64,000 bases of DNA from Clostridium simiarum. Lineage in GTDB: Bacteria; Bacillota; Clostridia; Clostridiales; Clostridiaceae. Position numbers and translations under genes: made by a program. The stretch is from the NCBI RefSeq assembly GCF_018919175.1, contig NZ_JAHLQL010000005.1, positions 124,001 through 188,000 on the forward strand, in the 5' to 3' direction. Positions within the stretch are counted from its first letter, which is position 1. Every line of letters starts with the position of its first letter. The notes below the pieces were generated by a model. It was given only the letters and a program-made list of their open reading frames with translations. It searched no databases and was not told the origin of the DNA. Below are positions 35,872 through 44,587 of the stretch, piece by piece.

Positions 35872-36291
35872 ATGGATAATATAACAGCTATTTTTAGAGA
35901 AAAAAAATTAAAGCTAACCCCTCAAAGGATTGCTGTTTACAGGTACCTTCAATCCACTACAGAACATCCATCAGCTGAAGCCATATATAAAGCTCTTCAG
36001 CCATCCTATCCTACAATGAGTTTAGCAACAGTTTATAAGGCATTAAAGACTTTAGTTGAAGTAGGCTTGGTGCAAGAAATCAATGTAGGCGAAGGAAATT
36101 TTAGATATGATGGAAAAGTTGGAGCACATCCTCATATTCAATGTATGTGCTGTAATAGAGTGGATGATATAGAAGGTATATCTTTTACCGAACTTAATGA
36201 AACCATAAAACCTTATACTAACTACGATGTAGTTACTAACAGGATTTATTTTTATGGCTTATGTAATGAGTGTAAGAAAAAGAGTGAATAG
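35872..36291 (+). CDS. perR: Fur-family peroxide-responsive repressor PerR
   Basis: A 139-residue metal-dependent repressor. The N-terminal winged helix (LTPQRIAVYRYLQS; TMSLATVYKALKTL) is followed by a dimerisation domain. The structural zinc pairs are CMCC (Cys91, Cys94) and CNEC (Cys131, Cys134). All five residues that match the regulatory Fe/Mn site of B. subtilis PerR (His37, Asp85, His91, His93, Asp104) are present as His32, Asp80, His86, His88 and Asp99; Asp at the last position distinguishes PerR from Fur, which has Glu. It represses peroxide-defence genes until its His ligands are oxidised. The 17-bp promoter spacer contains a palindrome suggesting autoregulation. Confidence 0.9.
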   Translation: MDNITAIFREKKLKLTPQRIAVYRYLQSTTEHPSAEAIYKALQPSYPTMSLATVYKALKTLVEVGLVQEINVGEGNFRYDGKVGAHPHIQCMCCNRVDDIEGISFTELNETIKPYTNYDVVTNRIYFYGLCNECKKKSE

Positions 36292-36333
36292 CATATAAAC
36301 TTTACATCCAAATTAAAATTTAAAATTTATTTT

Positions 36334-36358
36334 AACTACTCCCTAATCAGGAGTAGTT
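36334..36358 (+). terminator. perR terminator
   Basis: A 9-bp stem AACTACTCC / GGAGTAGTT, 7-base loop, followed by a T-rich tract. Confidence 0.9.
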
Positions 36359-36586
36359 TTTGTTTTTTTATATCATGACTATGATATCTAATAATCTTAA
36401 TATGAAACTTACCTTCTAAGCTTCACATAACAAAGCTATTGACTTTAAGTAAACTCCATGTAAATACAAGAATAAATCAATTAATAGCTCCTGCATAACT
36501 TTAATTGCATAGCGCCTTAAATATATAGCTACTTCATTAATAAAGATATTTATAAACTAGTAAGATATTATAAACTAGATTTAATC

Positions 36587-37831
36587 TTATTTATATAAAC
36601 TATCTATAATCCTACTCCATTCTTTCCCATCATATTTGCCCTTTGATAGGCTTTCTATCTCTATTTTTAACTCTTTTCGCATTTGAATAGGCAAATTATA
36701 AATATAAACAACACTATCCATATTACTAGAGCTTAAATTGCCTTTTATATGAGGATATAGAGAAATCATACTATCTAAAGACTTCTTATTGCCTACTATA
36801 ACACCTGAGTCAGCTAACTTATCTTGAAACTCATCACTGCATATAAACTTTATAAAGTCAGTGGCATCTTCTGTATTCTTTGAATTATTTGTAAGGGAAA
36901 TTAAAGTATCTACAAGTACTACAGGTGTATTTTCTTTTCCTAAAATCTTATAATTATCTAAGACTTTAATATTAGCCTTTGCCATTTCCTGATTATAATA
37001 AGATACTACAAAGGCCATAGGGTACTCTCCTCTCTCTACATAAGCTATAGTACTCTCATTGCCTCTTTCAAAAGTTTCTTTATTAAAATATCCACTTTTA
37101 ATTAATTTATTAAAGCTATCTAAGAAATTTTGTACATCTTTAAATTCCTTATACTTTTCTCCTCCAGAATCATATATGCTTTCTAATTTCCTATTGTCAA
37201 CTAAGCTATTTCCAAAGATTATACTTAACATTTCCATAGTATCCATAGATTCAGGAATCACCATTGGAATCTTAAGGTTCTTGTCTTTTATATTTTTTAT
37301 TAATTCCTCTAAAGAAACTTTGTTATTAGTATTTGTTATTCCCATACTATTAAAATATTTTTCATTATATATTATTTCTATAGTAAAAGGTACAAGTGCT
37401 AACCCAAAGTATTTATCTCCCTTCATACCATATGCTGTAATAATATTATAAAATCTATTATTTATATCATTTTTATTGTAAAAACCATTTAAGTTAGCCA
37501 AAAGTCCTTTATTACTAATCTCTAACATATTATTTCTATTGGTTATAACTAAATCTATATCTTTATTATCATTTAAATATTTAGAAATATCCTTTTGGTT
37601 AATAGAATTTTTTATAATTATTTCTACCTTATTATTTTTTTCTTTATATGAATCTATACCCAATTGTATTATATTTAATGAATACTCATCCTTTATATCT
37701 GTATATATATTTATCTTGCTTTTGTCTTCCTTTTTCTTTTCTTTCTTTGCTTTACTACAGGAACATATATTTAGTGATAAAAAAAATATAATAATTATAG
37801 CTATAAGTATATTTCTATTGTTTTTTTTCAT
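36587..37831 (-). CDS. Orphan extracellular solute-binding lipoprotein
   Basis: A 414-residue binding protein of the family-1 (sugar-type) class, with a signal helix (8-22) and lipobox NICSC giving lipidated Cys25, then a Lys/Glu-rich linker. The body has the usual two-lobed pattern (NDNKDIDLVITNRNNMLEIS; AYGMKGDKYFGLALVPFTIE; GEYPMAFVVSYYNQEMAKAN; DATDFIKFICSDEFQDKLA). No permease or ATPase genes are adjacent, so it either works with a transporter elsewhere or has a sensor role. The start follows AAGGGGAGG. Nothing stands out in the 295 bp before it. Confidence 0.8.
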   Translation of the reverse strand: MKKNNRNILIAIIIIFFLSLNICSCSKAKKEKKKEDKSKINIYTDIKDEYSLNIIQLGIDSYKEKNNKVEIIIKNSINQKDISKYLNDNKDIDLVITNRNNMLEISNKGLLANLNGFYNKNDINNRFYNIITAYGMKGDKYFGLALVPFTIEIIYNEKYFNSMGITNTNNKVSLEELIKNIKDKNLKIPMVIPESMDTMEMLSIIFGNSLVDNRKLESIYDSGGEKYKEFKDVQNFLDSFNKLIKSGYFNKETFERGNESTIAYVERGEYPMAFVVSYYNQEMAKANIKVLDNYKILGKENTPVVLVDTLISLTNNSKNTEDATDFIKFICSDEFQDKLADSGVIVGNKKSLDSMISLYPHIKGNLSSSNMDSVVYIYNLPIQMRKELKIEIESLSKGKYDGKEWSRIIDSLYK

Positions 37832-37988
37832 AATATCCTCCCCTTAACAATTATTAAATTCCTAAATAATTAAGGAGTTTATAATGTATTAAGTTCTTTT
37901 CATCATATTTTTCAATTGTTTTAAATATATTTTATGTAGAATACTTAAATATATTATTATAATCATATAATTTAATAGAGGTGATTTT

Positions 37989-38924
37989 ATGAAACTCAGG
38001 GTATTTTTTCTAAAGAAAAAACATCTTTTATATTTTCTTATAGTAGCAACTTTCTTTATTATAGTATTATCCTTATTTAATTTGAAAAGGAGATCCGCCC
38101 CTACCTTTATGTCTATAAAAGATTCAAAATCCATAAAAGCTGATTTTAATGGTGATGGTGAAGAAGACTTACTTTATATAAATATAGACAAAAATAAATA
38201 TTACCTTCAAGTGAATACTAAAAATGATAGTTATTTTCTAGAACCTGAAAAAAAATTAAATACCATGGGTGAGTTATATCATCATTGGCCACTAAGGATA
38301 AATTTCACTGATATTTCAAGAGATAAAATTCCTGAAATATTTATACAATCTTCTCAGAACAACTTACCCATTCAACATGTTTTTTTGTGGGACAACAAGC
38401 AATTTAAAGATATTTATTGCTCAAACAACAATGTAATGGGTTTTTTAGACAGTGAAAATAACAAAACACCTAAATATATATCCGGAAATATAAAAAATGG
38501 AAACATAGCTATGTCCTACAACATACTTATAGGTAAAGAATTTAAAAATTATAGTTACGATTCTAGTAAGTTTCCTGGAAAAGATATTATATTAAACTTT
38601 ATCCACTACATAGAAAGTTTGCCTGAGGGTGAAGTAAACAAACCTGATATATTTTATAGTGGATTAACGGCTCAAGATATAGCTGTTATAGGACAATTAG
38701 CTGCTGAAGGAAATAACTACAAGTTCTTAGATGGTTCCTTTAAAGACAGTAAGTGGAACAAAGAAGGCGAAATCATAGAATTAAAGTGGACTATGAACTT
38801 TGGGTATAATTTAAAAACCCCAGAAAGCTCAAAATCTAAACACTCATTAAAATTAATATTAAAACCCTGTGAAGCGTTTAATAATGAATTTAGAATTTCT
38901 TCACTATCTATTTCAAATGAATAA
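37989..38924 (+). CDS. Membrane-anchored hypothetical protein with FG-GAP/VCBS-like start
   Basis: A 311-residue protein with a signal anchor at ~13-33 and an exported body. Right after the anchor comes IKADFNGDGEEDLLYINID (~48-66), a calcium-binding FG-GAP/dockerin-like Asp loop as in VCBS repeats, followed by a beta-rich domain (YYLQVNTKNDSYFLEPEKK; VFLWDNKQFKDIYCSNNNV). The C-terminal third (DIAVIGQLAAEGNNYKFLDG) is unlike any family I recall. The start follows AGAGGTG. It is monocistronic and is divergent from the orphan binding protein, with a 157-bp shared upstream region. Confidence 0.6.
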   Translation: MKLRVFFLKKKHLLYFLIVATFFIIVLSLFNLKRRSAPTFMSIKDSKSIKADFNGDGEEDLLYINIDKNKYYLQVNTKNDSYFLEPEKKLNTMGELYHHWPLRINFTDISRDKIPEIFIQSSQNNLPIQHVFLWDNKQFKDIYCSNNNVMGFLDSENNKTPKYISGNIKNGNIAMSYNILIGKEFKNYSYDSSKFPGKDIILNFIHYIESLPEGEVNKPDIFYSGLTAQDIAVIGQLAAEGNNYKFLDGSFKDSKWNKEGEIIELKWTMNFGYNLKTPESSKSKHSLKLILKPCEAFNNEFRISSLSISNE

Positions 38925-38940
38925 AATACTAAAAAAATAA

Positions 38941-39021
38941 GGGTCGCTATAGCGACCCAAAGGGGGATGGGGGGTTTTATATAGCTAAAAAATTTTTAGC
39001 TATAGGAGATATATCTCCTAT
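38941..39021. repeat. Three adjacent palindromes between the anchor-protein and bactofilin genes
   Basis: GGGTCGCTATAGCGACCC (38941-38958) is a perfect 18-base palindrome; the second covers 38980-39004 (arms TATAGCTAAAAA / TTTTTAGCTATA); the third, TAGGAGATATATCTCCTA, covers 39003-39020. The first and second can act as terminators; together they are more than a terminator needs. Confidence 0.65.
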
Positions 39022-39111
39022 TTCATTAATAGTATTAACCATATCAATTTAAAATATACACATTATAAATAATATTTAAAATTTTATTTATTAATTTAAA
39101 GGAGGATTAAT

Positions 39112-39480
39112 ATGTTTTCTGATAAAGATAGCAAAAATATTGATAGAATAGAAACACTAATTGGTGAACTATGTAATATAGTTGGAAACTTATCTGGGGA
39201 AGGCCTAATAAAAATAGATGGTTCTATAGAAGGTGATATGCTTTGGAGAGATGATGTTATAATTGGTGAAACCGCATTATATGATGGAAATATAAGTTGT
39301 AAAAATGCAAAAGTTAATGGAAAAGTTAAAGGAAATATAACTTGCGAAGAGGTTCTAATTATTGAACCCTGCGGTAAAATAATAGGTGATATAACGGTTA
39401 AAAATCTTATTATAAAAGAAGGTGGATCTTTAGACGGTAAATGCACTATGGTTAGCGATAACCCATCTATATTAGAATAA
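39112..39480 (+). CDS. Bactofilin (polymer-forming cytoskeletal protein)
   Basis: A 122-residue member of the bactofilin family (DUF583), which forms beta-helical filaments on the membrane. The middle (residues ~28-110) has regular right-handed beta-helix repeats with Gly/Ile spacing: LIKIDGSIEGDMLWRDDVII, AKVNGKVKGNITCEEVLIIE, KIIGDITVKNLIIKEGGSLD. The start follows AAAGGAGG at six bases. It is monocistronic with its own terminator. Roles in other bacteria include cell shape and spore or stalk morphology. No peptidase partner is adjacent. Confidence 0.88.
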   Translation: MFSDKDSKNIDRIETLIGELCNIVGNLSGEGLIKIDGSIEGDMLWRDDVIIGETALYDGNISCKNAKVNGKVKGNITCEEVLIIEPCGKIIGDITVKNLIIKEGGSLDGKCTMVSDNPSILE

Positions 39481-39486
39481 TATTTT

Positions 39487-39507
39487 AAAGGCGACATTGT
39501 CGCCTTT
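39487..39507 (+). terminator. Bactofilin terminator
   Basis: Stem AAAGGCGAC / GTCGCCTTT with loop ATT, followed by TTT. Confidence 0.92.
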
Positions 39508-39622
39508 TTTAATTAAAGATTAATTAAATTTTCTAGATGGTTTAAAATCTAAAAATTAAATTAGAATTTACAAAGCTAAAAAACACTTCTTAAATCTTAA
39601 TTTTCATAAAATTTGCAGGATT

Positions 39623-40012
39623 TTAATCCTCATCCATATCTCCTGCTAAGTACATGTCTATTACCTTATCAATTAGACCTTCTCTTTCTCCTAGAAATGG
39701 TTTTAAGGAATTTAAAAGTTGTATAATAGCTTGATCTCCTACATCTATACTTATGTCTTCTCTTCCTTGTTTTATAGGGGGACGATTATTTTGATTGTTC
39801 ATACTTCCTAATAAATCACCGATATTTAAATTTCCCAAATTTGCTCCATCTGAATTTAAAACTCCTAATAGAGATGATATTTGACTCATATCCATATTGC
39901 CTAACATAGACATAAGTGGATTCATTCCTCCACCAAAGCCATTATTTGACCCCTGTGGCATCCTGTTATCTTCTCTATATCTATCATATCTATCCTTCTT
40001 CTTCTTTCCCAT
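39623..40012 (-). CDS. Asn/Gly/Met-rich low-complexity protein, possible spore-surface component
   Basis: A 129-residue protein of unknown function. A basic/charged head (GKKKKDRYDRYREDNRMP) is followed by an Asn/Gly/Met-rich stretch (GFGGGMNPLMSMLGNMDMSQ) and an amphipathic segment ISSLLGVLNSD, then a more ordered C-terminal ~45 residues (ISIDVGDQAIIQLLNSLKPF). The short motif MD-x-x-x-ISSL also occurs in the larger cysteine-rich gene at 40.4-41.0 kb (NMDNISSLIGG), so the genes may share ancestry. There are no cysteines. The ATG follows AAGGAGGAG. It is the last of three same-strand genes. A spore role is inference. Confidence 0.6.
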   Translation of the reverse strand: MGKKKKDRYDRYREDNRMPQGSNNGFGGGMNPLMSMLGNMDMSQISSLLGVLNSDGANLGNLNIGDLLGSMNNQNNRPPIKQGREDISIDVGDQAIIQLLNSLKPFLGEREGLIDKVIDMYLAGDMDED

Positions 40013-40047
40013 AATACTCCTCCTTATTAAGGATTTAGATATTTTTT

Positions 40048-40071
40048 TGGAGGGCTATTAAGCCCTCCAAC
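40048..40071 (-). other. GC-rich hairpin between low-complexity genes
   Basis: Perfect stem TTGGAGGGCT / AGCCCTCCAA with loop ATTA. On the minus strand it is followed by an A run and not a T run, so it is not an ordinary terminator; it may stabilise or process the mRNA. Confidence 0.55.
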
Positions 40072-40085
40072 AATTTCCCTTTATA

Positions 40086-40286
40086 TTAGCAGCATAATGT
40101 TTTGCCACAGTTACCGCCACAGCAGCACCAGAATAAAAGGATTAAAGTGTACACTCTATTATTGTTTAATAAATTAGTTTCTCCTAAAATTAATAGGAAT
40201 GGTAATAGAGTACATATATTAAGTCCTCTTCCGCATCTGTTATCATCTCTGCAGCATCTATCACAACATCTTCTTCTTCTTGACAT
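40086..40286 (-). CDS. Cysteine-rich small protein (66 aa), candidate spore coat/exosporium protein
   Basis: Twelve of 66 residues are cysteine. An Arg/Cys head (SRRRRCCDRCCRDDNRCGRG) precedes a hydrophobic middle (CTLLPFLLILGE) and a second hydrophobic run that flows into cysteines (TLILLFWCCCGGNCGKTLCC). The run LILLF-x-CCC is also in the next gene upstream. A very strong site (AAAGGGGGG) precedes the ATG. Highly cysteine-rich proteins of clostridia (for example CdeC and CdeM in C. difficile) build the exosporium by disulfide cross-links; resemblance here is in composition only. Confidence 0.6.
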   Translation of the reverse strand: MSRRRRCCDRCCRDDNRCGRGLNICTLLPFLLILGETNLLNNNRVYTLILLFWCCCGGNCGKTLCC

Positions 40287-40412
40287 GCTGAACCCCCCTT
40301 TCTTGGGCTATGGTTATTTGTAATCTATTTCTTATCCTTAGCTATTTATAATAGCTTAAGTGTTACTTTTAATTTTTTCCTTTGAATTTATATAAAATAC
40401 TTAAGCTCTTTA

Positions 40413-40976
40413 TTAAACCTCTTCTGTTAATCCAAATGTGTCATTGCATATAGGTGTTGATTTCTTGCCACAAGCAAATAAGAAGAATAGTATAATTATT
40501 ATCCACCAGCAGCCACCTCCGCCAAATCCACAGAAGTTACCTCCTCCGAATCCACCAAAGTTACCACCCCATCCACCACGGTTGTTACAACAACAAGGAT
40601 CACATTCTACCTTGCAAGGCTCATAGTAGTAACATTTCACACGGCGTTTTTTCTTTTTGTACTTGCAGCAGCAAGGGTCCCAACAAGGATCACAACAAGG
40701 GTCGCAACAACAATCATCATTTCCTCCGCAACAGAATCCTCCTCCATTGTTACAGCAGCAACATAGGAATAGTAGAATCAATATAAAGAAGGAATTCTTT
40801 GATGTTCCTTTACCTCCAATAAGAGATGATATATTATCCATATTAAGGCCATTCATGTTTAATCCATCCATATTTAGCCCATCCATGTTTAATCCATCCA
40901 TATTGGCTCCATCCATGTTTTTCGTTAATTCACTTATCAAATTATTTATATCCACTTTACCTCCTCCTTTCTTCAT
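40413..40976 (-). CDS. Cysteine/glycine-rich repeat protein, candidate spore coat/exosporium protein
   Basis: About 25 of 187 residues are cysteine. The order is: a helical head, tandem NMDGL repeats (residues ~22-46), ISSLIGG, a hydrophobic run ending in four Cys (LILLFLCCCC), a CCDPC/CWDPC repeat block (~88-102), a basic stretch (KYKKKKRRVKCYYY), a second CDPCCC, a Gly/Phe/Asn-rich segment (GGNFGGFGGGNFCGFGG) and a last hydrophobic helix. The start may be the ATG at 40976, which has a weak site, or a GTG at 40955 directly after AAAGGAGGT. The shared LILLF-x-CCC module links it to the 66-aa gene. Function is not known; a cross-linked structural role is likely. Confidence 0.6.
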   Translation of the reverse strand: MKKGGGKVDINNLISELTKNMDGANMDGLNMDGLNMDGLNMNGLNMDNISSLIGGKGTSKNSFFILILLFLCCCCNNGGGFCCGGNDDCCCDPCCDPCWDPCCCKYKKKKRRVKCYYYEPCKVECDPCCCNNRGGWGGNFGGFGGGNFCGFGGGGCWWIIIILFFLFACGKKSTPICNDTFGLTEEV

Positions 40977-41139
40977 CTTATTTATCTTTAGTTTATACTA
41001 TATACTATTCTGTATAGTTAATTTTGTTACTTACCACTTTAATTTAATTTTTAATATTTTATTTATCCTTTATGTAATTTATATCATTTCTAATACTCTT
41101 TAAAAAACTCCAACTGTTCCTTAGAACTTGCTATCAAGA

Positions 41140-41284
41140 GACCTAACCACTCTTTACTCCAACCTAACCAGATATCCCAAATCTATGATTTGGTGATAGT
41201 CGCTTAAGCAGGTACCCAAACCTATGGTTTGATGGTATTCGCTTACTCTTCCAGTACTCATCTGAAGATATGAAGATGAGTTTC
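41140..41284 (-). repeat. Dispersed intergenic repeat, copy 1 (two core units, reverse orientation)
   Basis: Contains two hairpin cores, at 41176-41193 and 41215-41232 (spacing 39), of the form CAAAyCnnAGrTTTGG, and a flanking ACTCATCT/AGATGAGT hairpin (41256-41281). The same modules, in the same relative order on the opposite strand, occur at 52.0 and 58.6 kb. The whole 41.0-41.3 kb gap has no gene. Confidence 0.65.
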
Positions 41285-41314
41285 CTATAAAAACCGTCAT
41301 GGTATAACTTAACA

Positions 41315-41358
41315 AAAAAGACCTAAAGTCTAATTAATTTTAGACTTTAGGTCTTTTT
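41315..41358 (-). terminator. Terminator of the clp-lon-engB region
   Basis: A perfect 18-bp stem (41315-41332 with 41341-41358), 8-base loop, and a T run on each side. It follows engB. Confidence 0.95.
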
Positions 41359-41394
41359 ACTATGTTTAAATTTAAAAACTTCAATCTTATAATA

Positions 41395-41985
41395 CTATTT
41401 TGAGGCTAGATCCTCAAATAAAGTATTTATAAGATCCTCTCTTCCATCTTTTTTAACTGAAGAAAAGAATATTAATCTATGTTCTGGTTTAAGTTTTAAA
41501 GTATCCTTTATAAGCTTTTCATTTTTTCTAATATCATTTTTAGATACTTTATCACTCTTAGTAGCTATTACTACTACATCATAATTGTGATAATTTATCC
41601 ATTCATACATCATAATATCATCAGCTGTAGGCTTATGCCTAGAATCTACTAAAAGTACAACTCTTGTCAAGGTTTCACTGCTCATAAGATATTCTTCAAT
41701 TATCTTACCCCAAGCTGCCTTCTCACTTTTGGAAACTTTAGCATATCCATATCCAGGCAAATCTACTAAGTGGAAATCATCATTAATTAGAAAATAATTA
41801 ATAAGCCTAGTTCTACCTGGAGTGGAACTTACCTTTGCAAGTTTTCTTCTATTTGTTAAAGCATTTATCAAGGATGACTTTCCTACATTTGATCTTCCTA
41901 AAAAGGCTATTTCCAGCCTTTTATCTTCTGGATATTGACTTTTAGTTACTGCTGATTTTACAAAATCTGATGTTTTTATTATCAT
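41395..41985 (-). CDS. engB: Ribosome biogenesis GTP-binding protein EngB (YihA/YsxC)
   Basis: Essential GTPase that helps assemble the 50S ribosomal subunit. Motifs: G1 [11 protein letters not shown] (~25-35), G2 STPGRT, G3 [11 protein letters not shown]4 ATKSDK and G5 FSSVKK, as in the family, with the normal length (196 residues). I begin at the ATG at 41985, seven bases after GAGGAG; an ATG five codons earlier contains that site. The lon stop codon is one base before this start, so the two are coupled. The order clpX-lon-engB is conserved in Firmicutes. Confidence 0.95.
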   Translation of the reverse strand: MIIKTSDFVKSAVTKSQYPEDKRLEIAFLGRSNVGKSSLINALTNRRKLAKVSSTPGRTRLINYFLINDDFHLVDLPGYGYAKVSKSEKAAWGKIIEEYLMSSETLTRVVLLVDSRHKPTADDIMMYEWINYHNYDVVVIATKSDKVSKNDIRKNEKLIKDTLKLKPEHRLIFFSSVKKDGREDLINTLFEDLASK

Positions 41986-41986
41986 T

Positions 41987-44308
41987 TTAATTCTCCTCAA
42001 TTAAAGCATTTTTAGTAACTTCACCTATCTCTGTAGCCAGTATGAAATTTAATTTGCTTTTTATAGATTTAGGTATCTTTAGCATATCTTTTTCATTTTC
42101 CTTTGGAATTATTACTGTATCAATTCCAGCTCTATAAGCTGCAAGACATTTCTCTTTTAACCCTCCGATAGGTAGTACCCTTCCTGTTAAGGTTATCTCT
42201 CCAGTCATAGCTACATTATGTCTTGCCTTTTTATTAGCTAATGCAGATACCATAGCTGTTATCATAGTAACTCCTGCTGATGGCCCATCTTTAGGAACTG
42301 CACCCTCTGGAACATGAATGTGCAAGTCTTTTTCTTTATAAAAATTAGGATTTATATCATACTTATCAGCATTTGCTCTAACATAACTATATCCTGCTTT
42401 AGCTGACTCTTTCATAACATCTCCTAATTGTCCTGTAAGTTCTAACTTTCCACTTCCATTCATTACGCTTACTTCTATTGGTAGTATATCTCCACCATAT
42501 GCAGTCCAAGCCATACCTGTAACTACACCTATTTTATCTTCTTTATCGGCTTTATCATAAGTAAACCTTACAGGTCCTAAGTATTTTCTTACTTGATTAG
42601 TGGATATACTTACATCCTTTTTATCTGTTTCTAGCATGTCTGCTAAAGTCTTTCTTATAATAGAAGCAATTTGCCTTTCAAGATTTCTTACTCCTGATTC
42701 TCTTGTATATCCTTCTATAATTTCATTAATGCCACTATCTGTAAACTTAATCATATTTTCATCTACACTGTGTTCTTTTATTTGTTTAGGTATTAGATAC
42801 TGCTTAGCTATACTTAATTTTTCATCATAAGTATACCCTGAAACTTCTATTATCTCCATTCTATCTAAAAGCGGTCTTGGTATAGTATCTAAACTATTAG
42901 CAGTTGTTATAAACATTACATTTGAAAGATCCATTTCTAATTCTAGGTAATGATCTCTAAAGGTACTATTCTGTTCTGAATCTAGCACTTCTAATAATGC
43001 ATCTGCTGGATCTCCTCTAAAATCATTACTCATCTTATCTATTTCATCTAATAAGAATAAAGGATTTTTAGATTTAGCCTGCCTCATTCCATATATTATT
43101 CTACCTGGTATAGCACCTACATAAGTCTTTCTATGACCTCTTATTTCTGACTCATCTCTTACTCCACCTAAAGACATCCTTACAAAATTTCTATTTAAAG
43201 CATGAGCTACAGACTTAGCTATAGAAGTTTTTCCAACTCCTGGAGGTCCTACTAAGCATATTATAGGTCCTTTTAATGACTTACTCATCTGTTTTACTGC
43301 TAGATATTCTACTATCCTATCTTTTACATCTTTTAACCCATAGTGTTCAGCTTCTAATACTTCTCTAGCTTTTTTAACATCCATATTATCTTTAGTCTGA
43401 GTATTCCAAGGTAGGTCTAATATCCAATCTAAATAAGTTCTTATTACTCCACCCTCTGAGGAATAACTTCCACTGTTTTTTAATCTTTCTAATTCATAGA
43501 TAGCTCTGTCTTTAACTGGTTTTGGCAGCTTTGCTTTCTTGATTTTATTTTTATATCTGTTTATTTCCTTTTTATCTTCGTCATCTTCTCCAAGTTCTTC
43601 TTGGATAGCCTTTAACTGCTCTCTTAGATAGTATTCCTTTTGAACCTTATCTATCTTGCTTTTAACCCTTACACCAATCTTTTTTTCAAGTTTTAAGATC
43701 TCAAGTTCATTCTTTATAACTACAATAAGCTTTTCTATTCTTTTGGATACGTCAAAAGCTTCTAAAAGTTCTTGTTTAATATCTCCTTTAAGCATTAAAT
43801 AGGAGCTAATTGTATCTACAAGTCTTCCTGGGCTATCCATATCTTCAAAGCTAATTAATGCCTCTGAAGGTATGCTTCCAGATATCTTTATATACTCTTC
43901 AAAAACTTCTCTAAGACTTCTTACCAAAGCCTCGCATTTATTATCTTTTACACAATCCTTTTCTTCTAAGATATCAATCTCAGCTTTATAGCAGGATTCA
44001 CTTTCAATATATTTTATAATTTTTGCTCTATTTAATCCTTCTACTAATACTCTTACAGTATCACCTGGAAGCTTTAATAACTGCTTTATACTACATAGTG
44101 TTCCTATGGTATAAATATCCTCTTGTTCTGGCTCTTCTATCTTTGCATCCTTTTGAGCAACAAGAAATATTTCCTGATCCTTCATCATAGCTTCCTCTAA
44201 TGCAGCTATAGATTTTTCCCTTCCTACATCAAAATGTAATACCATATAAGGAAAAATAGTTATTCCCCTTAAAGGAATAAGAGGAATTACTCTTGTTTCT
44301 TTATTCAT
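41987..44308 (-). CDS. lon: ATP-dependent Lon protease (LonA)
   Basis: 773-residue cytoplasmic quality-control protease. Residues 1-200 form the N-terminal LON substrate domain, a coiled helical linker follows ([24 protein letters not shown], ~215-240), then the AAA+ module with Walker [10 protein letters not shown] (354-362) and Walker [13 protein letters not shown], a sensor-2 region and a C-terminal protease domain with the Ser of [11 protein letters not shown] and the catalytic Lys in [17 protein letters not shown]. The ATG follows GAGGGAAG. It lies between clpX and engB. No CIRCE, CtsR or other heat-shock operator is evident in the 279 bp upstream (44309-44587). Confidence 0.97.
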   Translation of the reverse strand: MNKETRVIPLIPLRGITIFPYMVLHFDVGREKSIAALEEAMMKDQEIFLVAQKDAKIEEPEQEDIYTIGTLCSIKQLLKLPGDTVRVLVEGLNRAKIIKYIESESCYKAEIDILEEKDCVKDNKCEALVRSLREVFEEYIKISGSIPSEALISFEDMDSPGRLVDTISSYLMLKGDIKQELLEAFDVSKRIEKLIVVIKNELEILKLEKKIGVRVKSKIDKVQKEYYLREQLKAIQEELGEDDEDKKEINRYKNKIKKAKLPKPVKDRAIYELERLKNSGSYSSEGGVIRTYLDWILDLPWNTQTKDNMDVKKAREVLEAEHYGLKDVKDRIVEYLAVKQMSKSLKGPIICLVGPPGVGKTSIAKSVAHALNRNFVRMSLGGVRDESEIRGHRKTYVGAIPGRIIYGMRQAKSKNPLFLLDEIDKMSNDFRGDPADALLEVLDSEQNSTFRDHYLELEMDLSNVMFITTANSLDTIPRPLLDRMEIIEVSGYTYDEKLSIAKQYLIPKQIKEHSVDENMIKFTDSGINEIIEGYTRESGVRNLERQIASIIRKTLADMLETDKKDVSISTNQVRKYLGPVRFTYDKADKEDKIGVVTGMAWTAYGGDILPIEVSVMNGSGKLELTGQLGDVMKESAKAGYSYVRANADKYDINPNFYKEKDLHIHVPEGAVPKDGPSAGVTMITAMVSALANKKARHNVAMTGEITLTGRVLPIGGLKEKCLAAYRAGIDTVIIPKENEKDMLKIPKSIKSKLNFILATEIGEVTKNALIEEN

Positions 44309-44514
44309 GTTTCTTCCCTCATTTCTGTGGTATATTCTATAGTAGTTTTAAACTTTATTTCTAAATAAAAACTAAAACATATACACTAATATAAATTAAA
44401 TTTTATTATATATTAATTTTTATATAGTATTCAATCTAATTTAGTATACACATATTATAACTAAAATTCAATTGTTATATCAAGTGAACACTTCATATTC
44501 TTTTATGAAAAACA

Positions 44515-44540
44515 AACAACTCCTTATATAAGGAGTTGTT
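44515..44540 (-). terminator. clpX terminator
   Basis: A 26-base perfect palindrome (AACAACTCCTTAT and its complement) followed on the minus strand by a TTTTT tract. It separates clpX from lon, so lon has its own promoter in 44309-44514. Confidence 0.85.
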
Positions 44541-44587
44541 GTTTATCATACTAAGTGTTTTTAATTCACTCATATTAATACTAAAGT

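Noticed and set aside
37889..38134. 81-codon minus-strand frame upstream of the orphan binding protein
   Set aside because: It overlaps the start of the anchor protein on the other strand and has no supporting site or homology.
39096..39497. 133-codon frame on the minus strand over the bactofilin gene
   Set aside because: The plus-strand gene has a strong ribosome site, family motifs and its own terminator; the opposite frame has neither.
40657..41103. Gln/Pro-rich open frame on the plus strand (148 codons) over the cysteine-rich gene
   Set aside because: It is the complement of poly-Cys and CDPC codons; it has no ribosome site and runs into the intergenic region. Antisense to a better-supported gene.
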